Part shown: positions 20,679 through 31,136 of the stretch, one piece after another | Numbering within the stretch: position 1 is the stretch's first letter | How the letters are laid out: every line of letters begins with the position of its first letter | Origin: Macrophomina tecta | Taxonomy: Eukaryota > Ascomycota > Dothideomycetes > Botryosphaeriales > Botryosphaeriaceae | Direction of reading: 5' to 3' | Length of the DNA stretch: 64,000 nt | Assembly: GCA_024180945.1 (NCBI GenBank) | Contig: JAKSGN010000006.1 | Span: 2,604,001-2,668,000 of the forward strand | Position numbers and translations under genes: made by a program | The notes under the pieces: model-generated | What the model was told of the DNA's origin: nothing | Databases searched by the model: none | What the model saw: the letters and a program-made list of their open reading frames with translations, nothing else

Positions 20679-21951
20679 ATGACCAGCCAAGTCACTCAGG
20701 GCCGCCTCGCCGGCAAGAACTGCCTCATCACCGGTGCTGCCGGGTAAGCTTATTTCCTCTTTCATCACGAGAAGCTTCAGACGCTCTCTCAATTGCGTCT
20801 CAATCGAGCCATGCTTCTGTCGAGCAGCAAATCCTAGCTTCCGCCGGCCTCATCCATGCAGCTGGGGGAGGCGAACATGACCAACACCTGAAAAAACAGT
20901 TGACATAGCCCACTTGATATCTCCGTAATACCCAATGCCCCTCTAAACCACCGCTGCGTCGTAAATCCAGCCCAATTCGCTCTGGCCGTTACCATGTTTG
21001 ATAATCCACGAACATGCGCTCACAAGGCTCCAGTGGCATTGGTCTCGAGACCACCATCCTCTTCGCCCGCGAGGGCGCCAAGGTCTTGATGTGCGACATC
21101 TCCGGCCCTGCCCTCGAGAAGGGCCAAGCCAAGGCGAAAGAGCTCTCCCCGGCCGGCGCCGTCATCGAGACCAAGATCGTCGACGTCTCGTCCGAGGAGT
21201 CGGTCAAGGCAGCCGTTGAGCACCTCGACGCCTGGGGCGGCCTGGACGTCATCTTCAACAACGCCGGCATCATGCACGCCGACGACGCCGATGCCGTTGA
21301 CACGCCTGAGAAGATCTGGGACCTGACCCAGAACATCAACGTCAAGGGCGTTTGGTTCGGCAGCAAGCACGCCGTGCTCGCCTTCCGCCGCAACGGCAAG
21401 AAGAAGGCCTCCGTCATCAACACTGCCTCCGTCGTCGCCCTCGTCGGCGCCGCCACCCCGCAGCTCGCCTACACCGCCTCCAAGGGCGCTGTCCTCGCCA
21501 TGACCCGCGAGTTGGCCATCGTCCACGCTCGCGAGGGCTTCCGCTTCAACTCTCTCTGCCCCGCTCCCCTGAAGTAAGACGAATTCCCACACAGACACGC
21601 CTCTGACAGCATAATCTGACCCAAATGATTCCACAGCACCCCTCTCCTCCAGGACTGGCTTGGCGATGACAAGGCCAAGCGCATGCGCCGCGAGATCCAC
21701 TTCCCGACCGGCCGCTTCGGCGAGGCCATCGAGCAGGCCAAGGCCGTCCTCTTCCTCGCCAGCGACGAGGCCAGCTTCGTCAACGGCACCGACTTCGTCG
21801 TCGACGGCGGCATGACCAAGGTCCGTCTCTACTCCTGACCCCCTGCAAATCCACATCTCCAGCAACCGTACTGATTATCTTCTCGCAGGCCTACGTCACC
21901 CCCGAGGGCCCTCCTCTCGAGGCCCCCCAGAACCTTGCTTCTGGCAGGTAA
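20679..21951 (+). CDS. Classical short-chain dehydrogenase/reductase (283 aa)
   Basis: Exons 20679..20743, 21034..21573, 21637..21820 and 21889..21951; introns 290, 63 and 68 nt. The first intron is long and splits the cofactor motif: joining GG to the acceptor at 21033 restores ITGAAGGIG, the TGxxxGxG NAD(P)-binding signature. Using the earlier AG at 21026 would break the frame. Other SDR marks are the acidic residue after beta-2 (CDIS, suggesting NAD preference), NNAG, the catalytic S154 (NTASVV), Y168 and K172 (AYTASK), and the C-terminal VNGTDFVVDGG. It is a soluble oxidoreductase of unknown substrate acting on an alcohol or carbonyl. Neighbours are a GSI-type ligase and an aldehyde dehydrogenase, which may or may not be functionally linked. 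Confidence 0.9.
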
Positions 21952-22385
21952 TCTGCTTGAAGTTAAGCGAATTCATGTCCTTTCCACTACGTAGCTTAGA
22001 GAGTGATAATTATCCTTTCCTAGGCCTTGTTCTGTTTTCTGGGTGATGAGCGTTCTATTTTTTTTTTTTTTTTTTTTTGATCCCACGGTTTGGGCTTCAT
22101 GTCGGAACTGATAGATATAGCTCACGAACATTTTAAACGACCAAGGTGTCTGTATCATCCTACTTTATGTGGCTTTCTAGACGCAGCAGCAAAACCATAA
22201 TGCAGCTGTAGCACTCCGACATTTTCACAAGACTCACCGCCCCGACTTCATAAATAACCCGCCGCGCAAATCCACGTATTACATCCACAAGAACCCTCCT
22301 TTTCGCTCCCCGTTCATCGCACCACCACCCCCTCCCCGGCACACTCGTAATCCCAATCAAATGATAAACCCCCTTAATGCCTCCC
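21952..22385. other. Convergent 3' intergenic region with a T21 run
   Basis: 434 bp between converging SDR and aldehyde dehydrogenase genes. A 21-base T run lies at 22058-22078. No gene seen. Confidence 0.6.
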
Positions 22386-24444
22386 TCAAATCCCAATCAC
22401 CCTCCTCAACCCCCTCACCCGCCTTCCCAAGCTCTCGCCATACCCCAACTCCACCACCCCCTTCGCAACCTCCCACGCCCTGCCCGCATCCCCAATCGGG
22501 ACCCTCAACTCGGGCGGAATACCCGTCTCAATCACGCCAGGAAAGCGATCCCTACAAACAGCCTTCGTATTACACAGCCCCCTGAGTCCCTCTTCTCCCG
22601 CAAACCTGCCATACCCACTCCCCTTGACGCCGCCAAACGGTAGCTGCACGGCGTAATAGACGGCGAAATCGTTCACCGACACCATGCCGCTCTCGACATT
22701 GTCGACAACGAACTCGAGATCGGCGCGGCGGTTGCCAAAGACCGAGGCGCCCAGGCCGTACTCCGTAGCGTTGGCAATGGCGACGGCAGCGGCAACCGAG
22801 GGGGCGCGCATCAGAAGGAAGATCGGGGCAAAGCACTCCGTCTGGGCGATGCGCATCGACGGCGTGACGTCCGCGAGGAGGGTCGGCGCGAAGTAGTGGC
22901 CTTGGGGATGGAGCGGGTGCGTGTAGCGGGCGCCGCCGGCGAGGAGGGTCGCGCCCTGGGCGACGGCGTCGGCTATGAGGGCTTCGAGAGTGTCGAAGCT
23001 GGCGGCAGAGATGCTGGCGCCGACATCGATGGCTTCGGGCGCACCGTCGATTTTAGCGGCGTCGGGAGACTCGAGGGCGAGGGCGGAGCCGGAGCGGAGG
23101 GCGCGGATGCGCGGGGTCAAAAAGGCGAGGAGCTTGTCGTAGGCTTGGGGCAGGGCGACGACGCGCTCAATGCCGATGCAGTTCTGACCTGCGGCTTGGA
23201 AAACGCCCCGGAGGAGGATATGGCCGACTTTCTCGAGGTTGCGGACGTCGTCGAGGATGATGGCTGCATCTTTGCCGCCCAGCTCGACGCAGACGGGGAT
23301 AAGGGCTTTAGCGGCGGATTCGCATACCTTGTGCGCGACGGGCCGCGAGCCGATGAACGTGAGGTGCGAGATGCCGGGATGAGAGGTAAAGTGGCCCGCG
23401 ATGTCGGGCCAGGTCACAATGGACTGGACCAGAGACGATGCATAAGCGCCGTAACCGCAGGCAGAGAGTGCGCCATGAACAACGCGGGTAAAATATTGAG
23501 ACGACCAAGCAGTCTGCTCAGACACCTTGACAATGGCAGCATTGCCAGAGAATAAGGCTGAGATTATGGGTCCAATGAGATTATGGAACTGTGTTATGGT
23601 TAGAGCAGGATACCGAGGAGGGAGGAACGTGGGTTCATACAGGGTAGCTGTAAAAGACTTGTCAGCACGTTGACTACAGTTAAGGAATGTATCAGAACTC
23701 ACTTCCAGCTCACGCAGGCGGCCACCACTCCCAGAGGCTCCCACCTGACCTCGTTCTTCTTATACATCATCAAGAAATTGGTTGGCCGGCTCTCCGGCCT
23801 CAAGGCCTTTTCTCCATGATCAATGGTCCACTTGAGCTTCTCAGCCGTCACAAGGATTTCGCCAAAACCAGAATCGACTCTCGTTTTGCCGCTATCGAGG
23901 CAAGCCGCCGTCGAAATTGTCTGTTGGTTCTCGAGCACGAACCTGGCGTGATCTCAGCACCTTGCTTACACCCATTTACCGTCCCTTCCGTGTGTGATAT
24001 ACGCACTTGAGTATGGACTTCAATACCTGGCGGCGCTCAGAGAAAGTGGTATTCTTCCATTCCTTTTGCGCTTCCTTCGCACGTGCAACAGCATTATCGA
24101 TGTCCTCCTTCGTTGCTGGTGTAATCTGGTCGAGGAACTGGCCGGTTGCGGGGGCGTAGCACTGGATTTTGTCTGAGCCGGAGACCTAGCATGGATAAGC
24201 CAAGTTAGCAGTGCACTCTCGACGTGATCGTGCAGGGTCATCATGCCTTAAGAGAAGGTGTGTCGAGCACCGTCCCTTTCCAGCCAGGCAAGCATTGCTC
24301 CGGTGGCTCGACCGAGTAATCGACGGCGGCTTCGGCGTCGTAGGAATACCAGGCGAGGAAGAAGAGTGATGTCAAAGCTGCAGCAGCGAGGACGAGATAT
24401 GCCTGGAGGCCATTGGGGTCTTGCGGAAGGGTTGTGGCATCCAT
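22386..24444 (-). CDS. msc7: Membrane-anchored aldehyde dehydrogenase, Msc7-type (608 aa)
   Basis: Minus-strand exons are 24444-24247, 24185-24007, 23942-23703, a 7-nt exon 23647-23641, and 23588-22386. The first intron (61 nt) has a GC donor (aag|gcatga) with a good gctaac branch and a tag acceptor. The 7-nt exon (ctaccct) sits between normal introns of 55 and 52 nt and restores VSW-NYP-FHNLIGPI, the conserved core of the family. An N-terminal TM helix (AYLVLAAAALTSLFFLAWY) anchors the protein, then the ALDH fold with E310 (VELGGKDA) and catalytic C345 (GQNCIGIER). It would oxidise aldehydes to acids with NAD(P). Yeast Msc7 is named from a recombination screen and its substrate is unknown. 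An in-frame ATG at 24546 would add 34 residues; the start at 24444 directly precedes the membrane anchor, as in relatives. Confidence 0.88.
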
Positions 24445-25203
24445 TGGGAGGTTGGTGGTGCGACCAGTGCTGGGGAGAGCGCACGACCCTAGGGACTGCG
24501 GCGTCGGCAGACGCGCCCGCGCGATCTGCAGGGTCCGCGAGAACACCTGATTCTTACCCGGCAGTATTTTTTCGCTTCAACACCAGGCGACACCGCCGGG
24601 AATGACTAGACTACGAGCTTTAGCGTACAGTATCTTGTTTCATATTGAATTAATAGAGTCACCAGAACCGGCTCTAAGAACATGGATAGCATGAGCGTTC
24701 GTGGGGCTGCTTGGGCACCCTACTCATAAATGATGGAATTCAGTCAAGTTGAAGCCGCTGTTGAAGCTTGTCAGTGCGATACATGTAATACACTCGTTGT
24801 GCTGTTTTGCTATGTCGGCGTTTCCCTTACGAGCTTTTTATACCCAGCGCCTTATGAATAGGTTCCTATGGATTCCCTCCTTTGTGCAATGCAAACTCAG
24901 ACCAAAGGTATCTTCCGTCACTGTAATTGGGATGGGACTTGTGATGCACCTGCCGCAAAAAATGCCGGGGTACAATCATTTTTGCTCGCCACTGAAAAGT
25001 ACTCATATCACACCAACTAAATGCGGGCAACCGACGGTCCCACTCGGTATTATGTCCACATGTTGGGAAGAGAGCATACCAGGCTTCCGTCATGAATATG
25101 GATCATCAACATACAAGTAGCAGTGACAGTGAAGTGCTTGGACCGATAGTGCCGCGTGCATAGAGGAACGGCCGCCCGGCGCTTCTGGTAGGCTATGAAT
25201 GCA
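24445..25203. other. Intergenic region
   Basis: About 760 bp between the 5' end of the aldehyde dehydrogenase gene and the 3' end of the DUF262 gene, both on the minus strand. Relatively AT-rich; a 123-codon plus-strand frame at 24749 has no family features. Confidence 0.5.
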
Positions 25204-27545
25204 TTAAGGTTCATCAGTTTTCTCCATCTTCACCTTCGTTCTTTTTGAATCATGCGGTTTGAACTTCGCCAGCAGCTCTTCAGCAGCTTCACTTTCGTCA
25301 TCTGAAATCTCGATGATCGATTCCGACAGACGCTTCTTGGGTCGCAACGGCTGCTTCGTAGAGACATCTCTCTCGCAGGTAACGGCAATGTCGCGTCCTA
25401 CCATAGGTGCAGATGCGGCCTGTGAAGGCTTCTGGCCTGACCTCTTTCTTGCGAAGTTCAAGGCCGCGGCTGTGTTGCTTGCATTCGGGAATGCACCGAA
25501 TAACTCTTTACTGTTGGCTTGCGTATTGGCACCTAAGGTAGTGAAGCGCGCTAGTCGATTCTTCCTGATTCCGTTTACGGTATTCTGGTTGGTCGTCGTC
25601 TTTGCTTCCGCTTTGCGCGCAGGAGTGGCTTCCTGCTGGAGTTGAGCCCTGAGTGGTTTCGTTCGATTATCGGGCCCCGATTCAGGGACCTGGGGAGGTG
25701 GCAATCTGCTTGATTGTTTGAATGAAGGGGTGGCAAGGCTATTTCGGCTATGATCATCTGGCTTTTGAAGCCGTGGGTCAGTTGTTCTGGGCTGCGGGGT
25801 CACACCGTTCAACGAATATTGTTGCGATTGAGATGAAAAGTTGCTCATTGGGCCATAATTGCCTCGTAATTGTGCGGTAAGGATTGGGAATGAATCGCTG
25901 ATGGCAGTCGACTGGCCCGCGGTTTCCGGTGAAGGTTGCGGAAGAGAGGGACGTGTCGAACGAGTCCCAGCCTGAATGGACTTATCCAGGCTAGAGAGTC
26001 TCGCTGCAAGAACGGAGTCGACAGGCTGAGGAACCAATGGCGTTGTTGCACGTCCGTCAGGCACTTGCATCGGTTGTTGCGGTACATGGTTCCTAGACTT
26101 AATGTAGTCCCAGGCGACAGTCCACGAATCTTTATTCATTCGGACGTCCTTAAGGTGCCTTCTCAAGAATGATCGCATGCCTCTGATACTTTCCAGAAGC
26201 GCTTCGTTATCCTGTCGCTCCTTCAGCAGGGAGACCAGCACCGCCGTCGCAACGAATTCGAAGGGAGAGAAATTTCTGGCATGAGTGTAGCCATTGTCTT
26301 GAAAAGCCTGAGGGTCCAAATGCACAAGTTCATTGAACTTAACGTAAGTCTGGCGAATAGTCTCACGAAAAGACGGATTATGGTCATCCCTACTCTTCAA
26401 TAGGGCTTTCATAATCATTCCAGGAGTCTTCATCTTAGGCATGACGTCGATAGCAATGCACTTTTGCACTTCTATCATTTGGCCAAAGGAGATGAGGATG
26501 TTCTGAAATCCGGCGGACCGTTTTGTAGTGGACATCTCGACCACTCTCGGGAAGTCGTGCTCGTAAAGCCTCGCAAATGTTTGCCAAGGCCCAGTCGTAG
26601 CCCGTGTCTTCTCTGCTGTAGTCAGCTGGACACCTTTCTGCACTCGCGAGAACAGATCTTCTTCTTGAGTGTTCTTCAAGTTCGGATATTCGTAGCAAAT
26701 GAACCTTCGGCTGCGAAACTCCTCCTTGACGTGTTCAGGAAGAGTACGACGACGGGTTCTGGTTCCATCAACGGCGGTGGCAGTATAATACCTACATTTG
26801 GACCGCATTAGGACACAAAGTTGGCATGTCGGGGCTCTGTACTTACCACACTCTACCCTGTCTGTCATGGCAGCCTATTTTGCCCTGGAAGAATGATCGT
26901 ACCGAGGAAAGTCGCTGTTTGCCGTCGACACAGACCCGCTTAATGTGGGCGACACCGCTCTGATCGCGCGTAATTTTCCGGTTGAAGATCAAGGGTGCAA
27001 TGTAAAAATTCTCTGTACACCGATTCAGTATTCGCTCATCGAGCGCAATGGAGCTCTCTGATTACCAATAATGGAGTCAATCAGCGCCATCATACGTAAG
27101 CGATCCCAGACAACATCGCGCTGATAGTCGGGGTACAGCTCGACGGCTCCGTTTTCCACCATGGCTTTTCCGCGTCGTCAGTAAGCATGACAAGGGTCAT
27201 CAAGACAAACTTACCCATGAGATCATGGAGCGCGCGATGTTCCACCCAGGCTTTCGGAAGGCTAGGCTTGGGCTCATATGTCCGTAAGTCTTCTTCCTCG
27301 CTGCTGACTTCGGATTCTGTATCTAACTCGCTCTCGTCTTTCACTTGCACTAGTGGGCGCGACAGATCGATGTTCAATCTGCTGCTAGATGGGCTGGTTC
27401 CGCGATCGGAATGGGAAGGTGCTTCATATGCGCCCTCAGCAAAAGTTTTTCCCAGCTGAGTTTTTCCCAGCTGAGTTTCAGGGCGGGACCTTGGATTGGC
27501 CAGGATCTGATTGAGGTTAGGCGGCAATGCTGAAGCTCGCGCCAT
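25204..27545 (-). CDS. Fungal DUF262 (GmrSD N-terminal-like) protein with long disordered tail (727 aa)
   Basis: Minus-strand exons are 27545-27215, 27164-27066, 27012-26847 and 26791-25204; introns of 50, 53 and 55 nt. After an acidic, Ser-rich N-terminus (with a QLGKTQLGKT duplication) comes a DUF262 domain: LYPDYQRDVVWD (121-131), IAPLIF, and the signature DGKQR (173-177) in VCVDGKQRLSS. Next come RVQKGVQLTTAEK and a helical region ending WDYIKSRNH. The last 270 residues are low complexity, with a basic/acidic end (IEISDDESEAAEEL, then KRTKVKMEKTDEP) suggesting a nuclear protein. In bacteria this domain is the nucleotide-dependent half of the GmrSD modified-DNA restriction enzyme and shares a ParB-like fold. 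Fungal members have no established role. No DUF1524 HNH nuclease half is visible here. Confidence 0.82.
27450..27480. repeat. 15-bp tandem duplication in the DUF262 coding sequence
   Basis: The unit cccagctgagttttt is present twice in a row in exon 1, giving the repeated peptide QLGKT-QLGKT on the minus strand. The multiple of three keeps the frame. Confidence 0.85.
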
Positions 27546-28157
27546 GACTCTGTGGCGCGCGGCGCAAAAGTAAATGGTTGGCGATCAGCTGTATGTAGGT
27601 GGTGAGCGCCGTTCTGGCAAAATGATCGAAACCGCTCGAGTCCAGCTGTGGGTGAACTCGTTCCCGCTGCGCAGGCTGAAGCGCTCAGTGCATGGAGTAA
27701 GAACGGGTTAGTGACGCGCGGAGGCTGTTGTGGCAGGTGACGGGGCGCTCTGTACGGAAGTTGGAGCTAAACTGATGCGCTAGTATGTGCATAAATAGCT
27801 TAGCGTACATCTCTCCACATTCAGGCCATTGCCTTTGTGTATACGCTCAGAAGTCCACTCAGGTGAGACGCTATTCGAGCTGTACTACTGTAAATCTTGA
27901 ACATGCTGCCCGGGAGAACTTGATCTGCATGTGTTTCGTTTCCGCGCCGCCCCTGCCGTCGTTTCTGATGGAGTTTCTCTTCCCACGCGGAACGATTCCG
28001 CTTCTCACATCAATTGCTCAAAGGATCCTACGGTCACTCGACATTACAAATTGTTCACCAAGGACCAGTTCAGTTATCACAGACTGGTGCCTCAAGATAC
28101 GCCAGCGTTTAGCCATCCAGCGAGGTTATAATATCTACAATATTCACTATTTCCAAA
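27546..28157. promoter_or_regulatory. Divergent promoter between DUF262 and cupin genes
   Basis: 612-bp head-to-head gap. Short frames only; no recognisable element beyond general pyrimidine-rich leader sequence near the cupin start. Confidence 0.45.
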
Positions 28158-28859
28158 ATGATCATCAAGCGGCCTCTACCAAATGCTGTAACGTACGATC
28201 TATCTTCCTCAGCTCAGACCACGATCACTCTCCCCATCGGATCGAGCTGGAAAAGCGGACTCCACTGGCACGAGCATCATGTCGAATACCTGCGCGTCGT
28301 CAGAGGAAGAGTTCGGGTGAGACTCGGAGACACGGTCAGCGTCCATTCGGCGGCAAGCGACGAGGTCGGCCCCAACAAGCACAAAACCGCAGAAATCAGA
28401 ATCAGCAAAAACATGCGGCATGAATGGAGTCGAGCTGAGCTCGATGGAGAAGACGTTGTCGTGGTCGAAAGGACTGAGCCTGCAGACGGGGAAAAGGCCA
28501 TCTTCTTCTGGAACCTGAATGGAGTCATCCTGGACGCGCAGGACGATTTCGGGGCACAAATGTCTGAGCTGAAGGGAGGCAAAAAAAGCTTTGCAGCATT
28601 GTTGCAGCGGACCGTGCGGGAGATATGGGTGATTCTGAATCTATTCGTTATTTTTCGAGCACTTGACAATTTTCCGGTTCTCGTCGGCTTTCCAGAACCA
28701 TATCGAGCGTTGGATCGAGTTCTGACTCATTTAATCCTGCGACTTGTTGGAATACTGGCGGGAATCTGGAGGATTGAGCCGGTAAGGAGGAGATACACTC
28801 CAGGGTTCGCATTCCGCAAGTGGGAAGAGAGAACGAAGAGGCAGAGGAAGCAGGAGTAG
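28158..28859 (+). CDS. Cupin-fold protein with C-terminal hydrophobic segments (233 aa)
   Basis: Single exon. Residues 1 to about 130 form a small beta-barrel (cupin) with a clear motif 1, GLHWHEHHVEYLRVVRGRV (H36, H38, H40/H41 and E43 as metal ligand candidates). A weaker motif 2 lies around H93 (NMRHEWSRA), where the histidine partner is expected. After the barrel, residues about 156-180 (VILNLFVIFRALDNFPVL) and 196-212 are hydrophobic and may associate with a membrane, and the tail is strongly basic. Reaction and substrate are unknown. It lies upstream of dienelactone hydrolase, NmrA-like and methyltransferase genes, a common accessory mix in fungi, but no polyketide or peptide synthase is nearby to make this a metabolite cluster. 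Confidence 0.72.
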   Translation: MIIKRPLPNAVTYDLSSSAQTTITLPIGSSWKSGLHWHEHHVEYLRVVRGRVRVRLGDTVSVHSAASDEVGPNKHKTAEIRISKNMRHEWSRAELDGEDVVVVERTEPADGEKAIFFWNLNGVILDAQDDFGAQMSELKGGKKSFAALLQRTVREIWVILNLFVIFRALDNFPVLVGFPEPYRALDRVLTHLILRLVGILAGIWRIEPVRRRYTPGFAFRKWEERTKRQRKQE

Positions 28860-29449
28860 ATGTGTCGTCCAGGACACCGAGAGCAGTCAGCAGTCGAGGG
28901 AGAGGATGGAATTAACCTCGATCGCCAATGTTGGGATTGAAAATCGGGTTCAGACATCTGACTATCCGGATCTAATTCAGGATGAAATCAGAATATTGCC
29001 GTCTCGTCCCGGTTCTGAACGGGAGTAGCAGATTGAAAACTAAATGATGGTTTAGTTATTTCTCAAACTGCAGACCCGCTCGCAGGGATCTCAGGACTGC
29101 AAGACCTTGTGCCGCGACGCGAGCCATGGGGATCGCTAGCCATGACAGCAGAAAGCCTTATCCCAGCAATTGTGGGGTGCATTAATACCCTATGCGATGA
29201 TGCCCGCTGGCGGCGCGAGTCATTGCTTGGCACGGCATCGAGACTCATTTTCGGCATGCGTTAGATGTGAATGGTGTGTGGCGGCGCACCGAGAAGGCCA
29301 GAGAGATAAAGAACTCCAACGATCTTGGGGGATGGCAGAGTTCTGGCTAGTGCCAAGAAGAGTGGTGGATGACATCATGGCGAGACGTTATTGCGGGGCT
29401 GCGCACTGACGAAGGGCCGAGAGCTATCTCCGCAGCACCTTCACTCACC
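28860..29449. other. Intergenic region, promoter of the dienelactone hydrolase gene
   Basis: 590 bp with no supported gene or repeat. Confidence 0.5.
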
Positions 29450-30604
29450 ATGCGCTCCATGCGCTCCATACTCAACAGCTCTGCTCGCATCCTACGCACC
29501 ACCCAGATCCGCCCGAGAGCTTGTGTCACACCTCAATTCCAGAAACAGTTCCCCGCCAACCCAAGATCTTCTTGCACAATGGCGTCCCAGCACTCTCTCG
29601 CCTGTGAGTTTCACCCCACCTTCTACCGCTTTCCATGCCGTCTCAGAGCTCACGCTTCTCCGCAGGCTGCACCATCCCGCCCGTCGTCAGCGAGGGCTAT
29701 CAGGCTAAGGGCGACTACATCACCATTGATGGCCTCAAGACCTGTAAGTCAATACCGTTCAGGTCTACCGCTCCCTACGCCTCTGGCATTCTAGCCTTCT
29801 CCCCGGAAATACACCCCAGAATCGATTGCTTTAGCTGATACCCGCCGTCTAGACCGCACCGGCCCCGCCGATGCCAAGCATGCCATCCTGATTATCTACG
29901 ACATCTTCGGTTTCTTCCCACAGACCCTTCAGGGTGCCGACATCCTTGCTACTTCGGACAAGGAGCGCAAGTACCAAGTCTTTATCCCCGACTTCTTCGA
30001 GGGCAAGCCTGCCGACATTTCTTGGTATCCCCCGGACAATGAGGAGAAGGGCAAGAAGCTGGGCGAGTTCTTCGGTGGCCCCGCTGCCCCTGCTAAGACC
30101 GTCGCTCGCATCCCCAAGGTCGTCGATGATATCAATAGCAAGGTCAGCGGTATCGAGAGCTGGGGTATCCTCGGCTTCTGCTGGGGCGGAAAGGTATGAT
30201 ACGAACTCTCCCTTGTGATATGTCTTGATGCTAATCGCCGCTGAAGGTTACCAATCTCTCCTCCACGGAGGGCACCAAGTTCAAAGCCGCTGCCGCAGCT
30301 CACCCCGCCATGGTCGACCCCAACGACGCTCCCAAGGTCACCATCCCCTTCCTGATGCTGCCGTCAAAGGATGAGGACAAAGAGGCTGTGAAGGGCTGGC
30401 AGCAGAACCTAAAGGTCAAGGGCCATGTCGAGCCTTTTGACGATCAGATTCATGGATTCATGGCTGCTCGGTGAGAGACGAGTTTATTCAGGCGAAGACT
30501 CAGGCTAACACATGTCAAGGTCCAACTTGAGCGACCCGCGCGTCAAGGAGGAGTACACCCGTGGCTACAAGACTGTCCTTTCTTGGTTCCATGAGAATCT
30601 GTAA
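29450..30604 (+). CDS. Dienelactone hydrolase-family alpha/beta hydrolase (293 aa, or 250 aa from internal start)
   Basis: Exons 29450..29603, 29666..29743, 29853..30193, 30247..30470 and 30520..30604; introns of 62, 109, 53 and 49 nt. The hydrolase fold has LIIYDIFGFF, the nucleophile elbow GFCWGGK (Cys nucleophile, as in dienelactone hydrolases), KDEDKEA region and the catalytic His in DQIHGFMAAR, with a C-terminal helix VLSWFHENL. The family opens lactone rings or acts on related esters; yeast Aim2 is a relative. Two in-frame starts are possible. The first gives a 43-residue extension, MRSMRSILNSSARILRTTQ, rich in Arg/Ser without acids, like a mitochondrial presequence. The second, at 29579, gives MASQHSLA, the usual start of cytosolic relatives. 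Both lie in exon 1. Confidence 0.9.
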
Positions 30605-31136
30605 GCGCATCATTTCGCTTTGTGACGAGCTTGAAGCAATGGTACGCACCAACGATTTCTTGGTCAACGAGATGTATTGTGCAGGAAGTACGCGTACTGA
30701 GCAAGGTTAACAAGAGTTTTTCAGTAACGGCGCTGCTTCTAAAATATAAGCAGCAAGCCGAATATTCCACGACGACATGACAGGGTCTCAATGATCGGTA
30801 ATTAACATCGAATTAACTGGAAAACACAACGTATATACACAATCGGATGTTTGACAGCACAATTCCTCTTGAGCTTTCTAATCATCCTTGGTGTCACGCT
30901 TGCCGTACGTACCATTGTAATTATGTAGAATTATACCCCGCTTCACATTTCACACCATGTTGCAGGCGGGATGCGTGTTTCAAAACGACTTTCAAATACT
31001 ATGAGGCGAGCATTTGACCCAGAACAGAAGCGTGTAATGAAATAGGAAGTGCCTTTTTCTCTTCATGGTCCACAAGTATAAAAAGATTTGCATTCATACG
31101 CTGATTGGGAACACGAAATCACTACAAAATAAAGAC
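30605..31136. other. Convergent 3' intergenic region
   Basis: 532 bp, AT-rich, between the stop codons of the hydrolase and NmrA-like genes. No gene seen. Confidence 0.55.
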
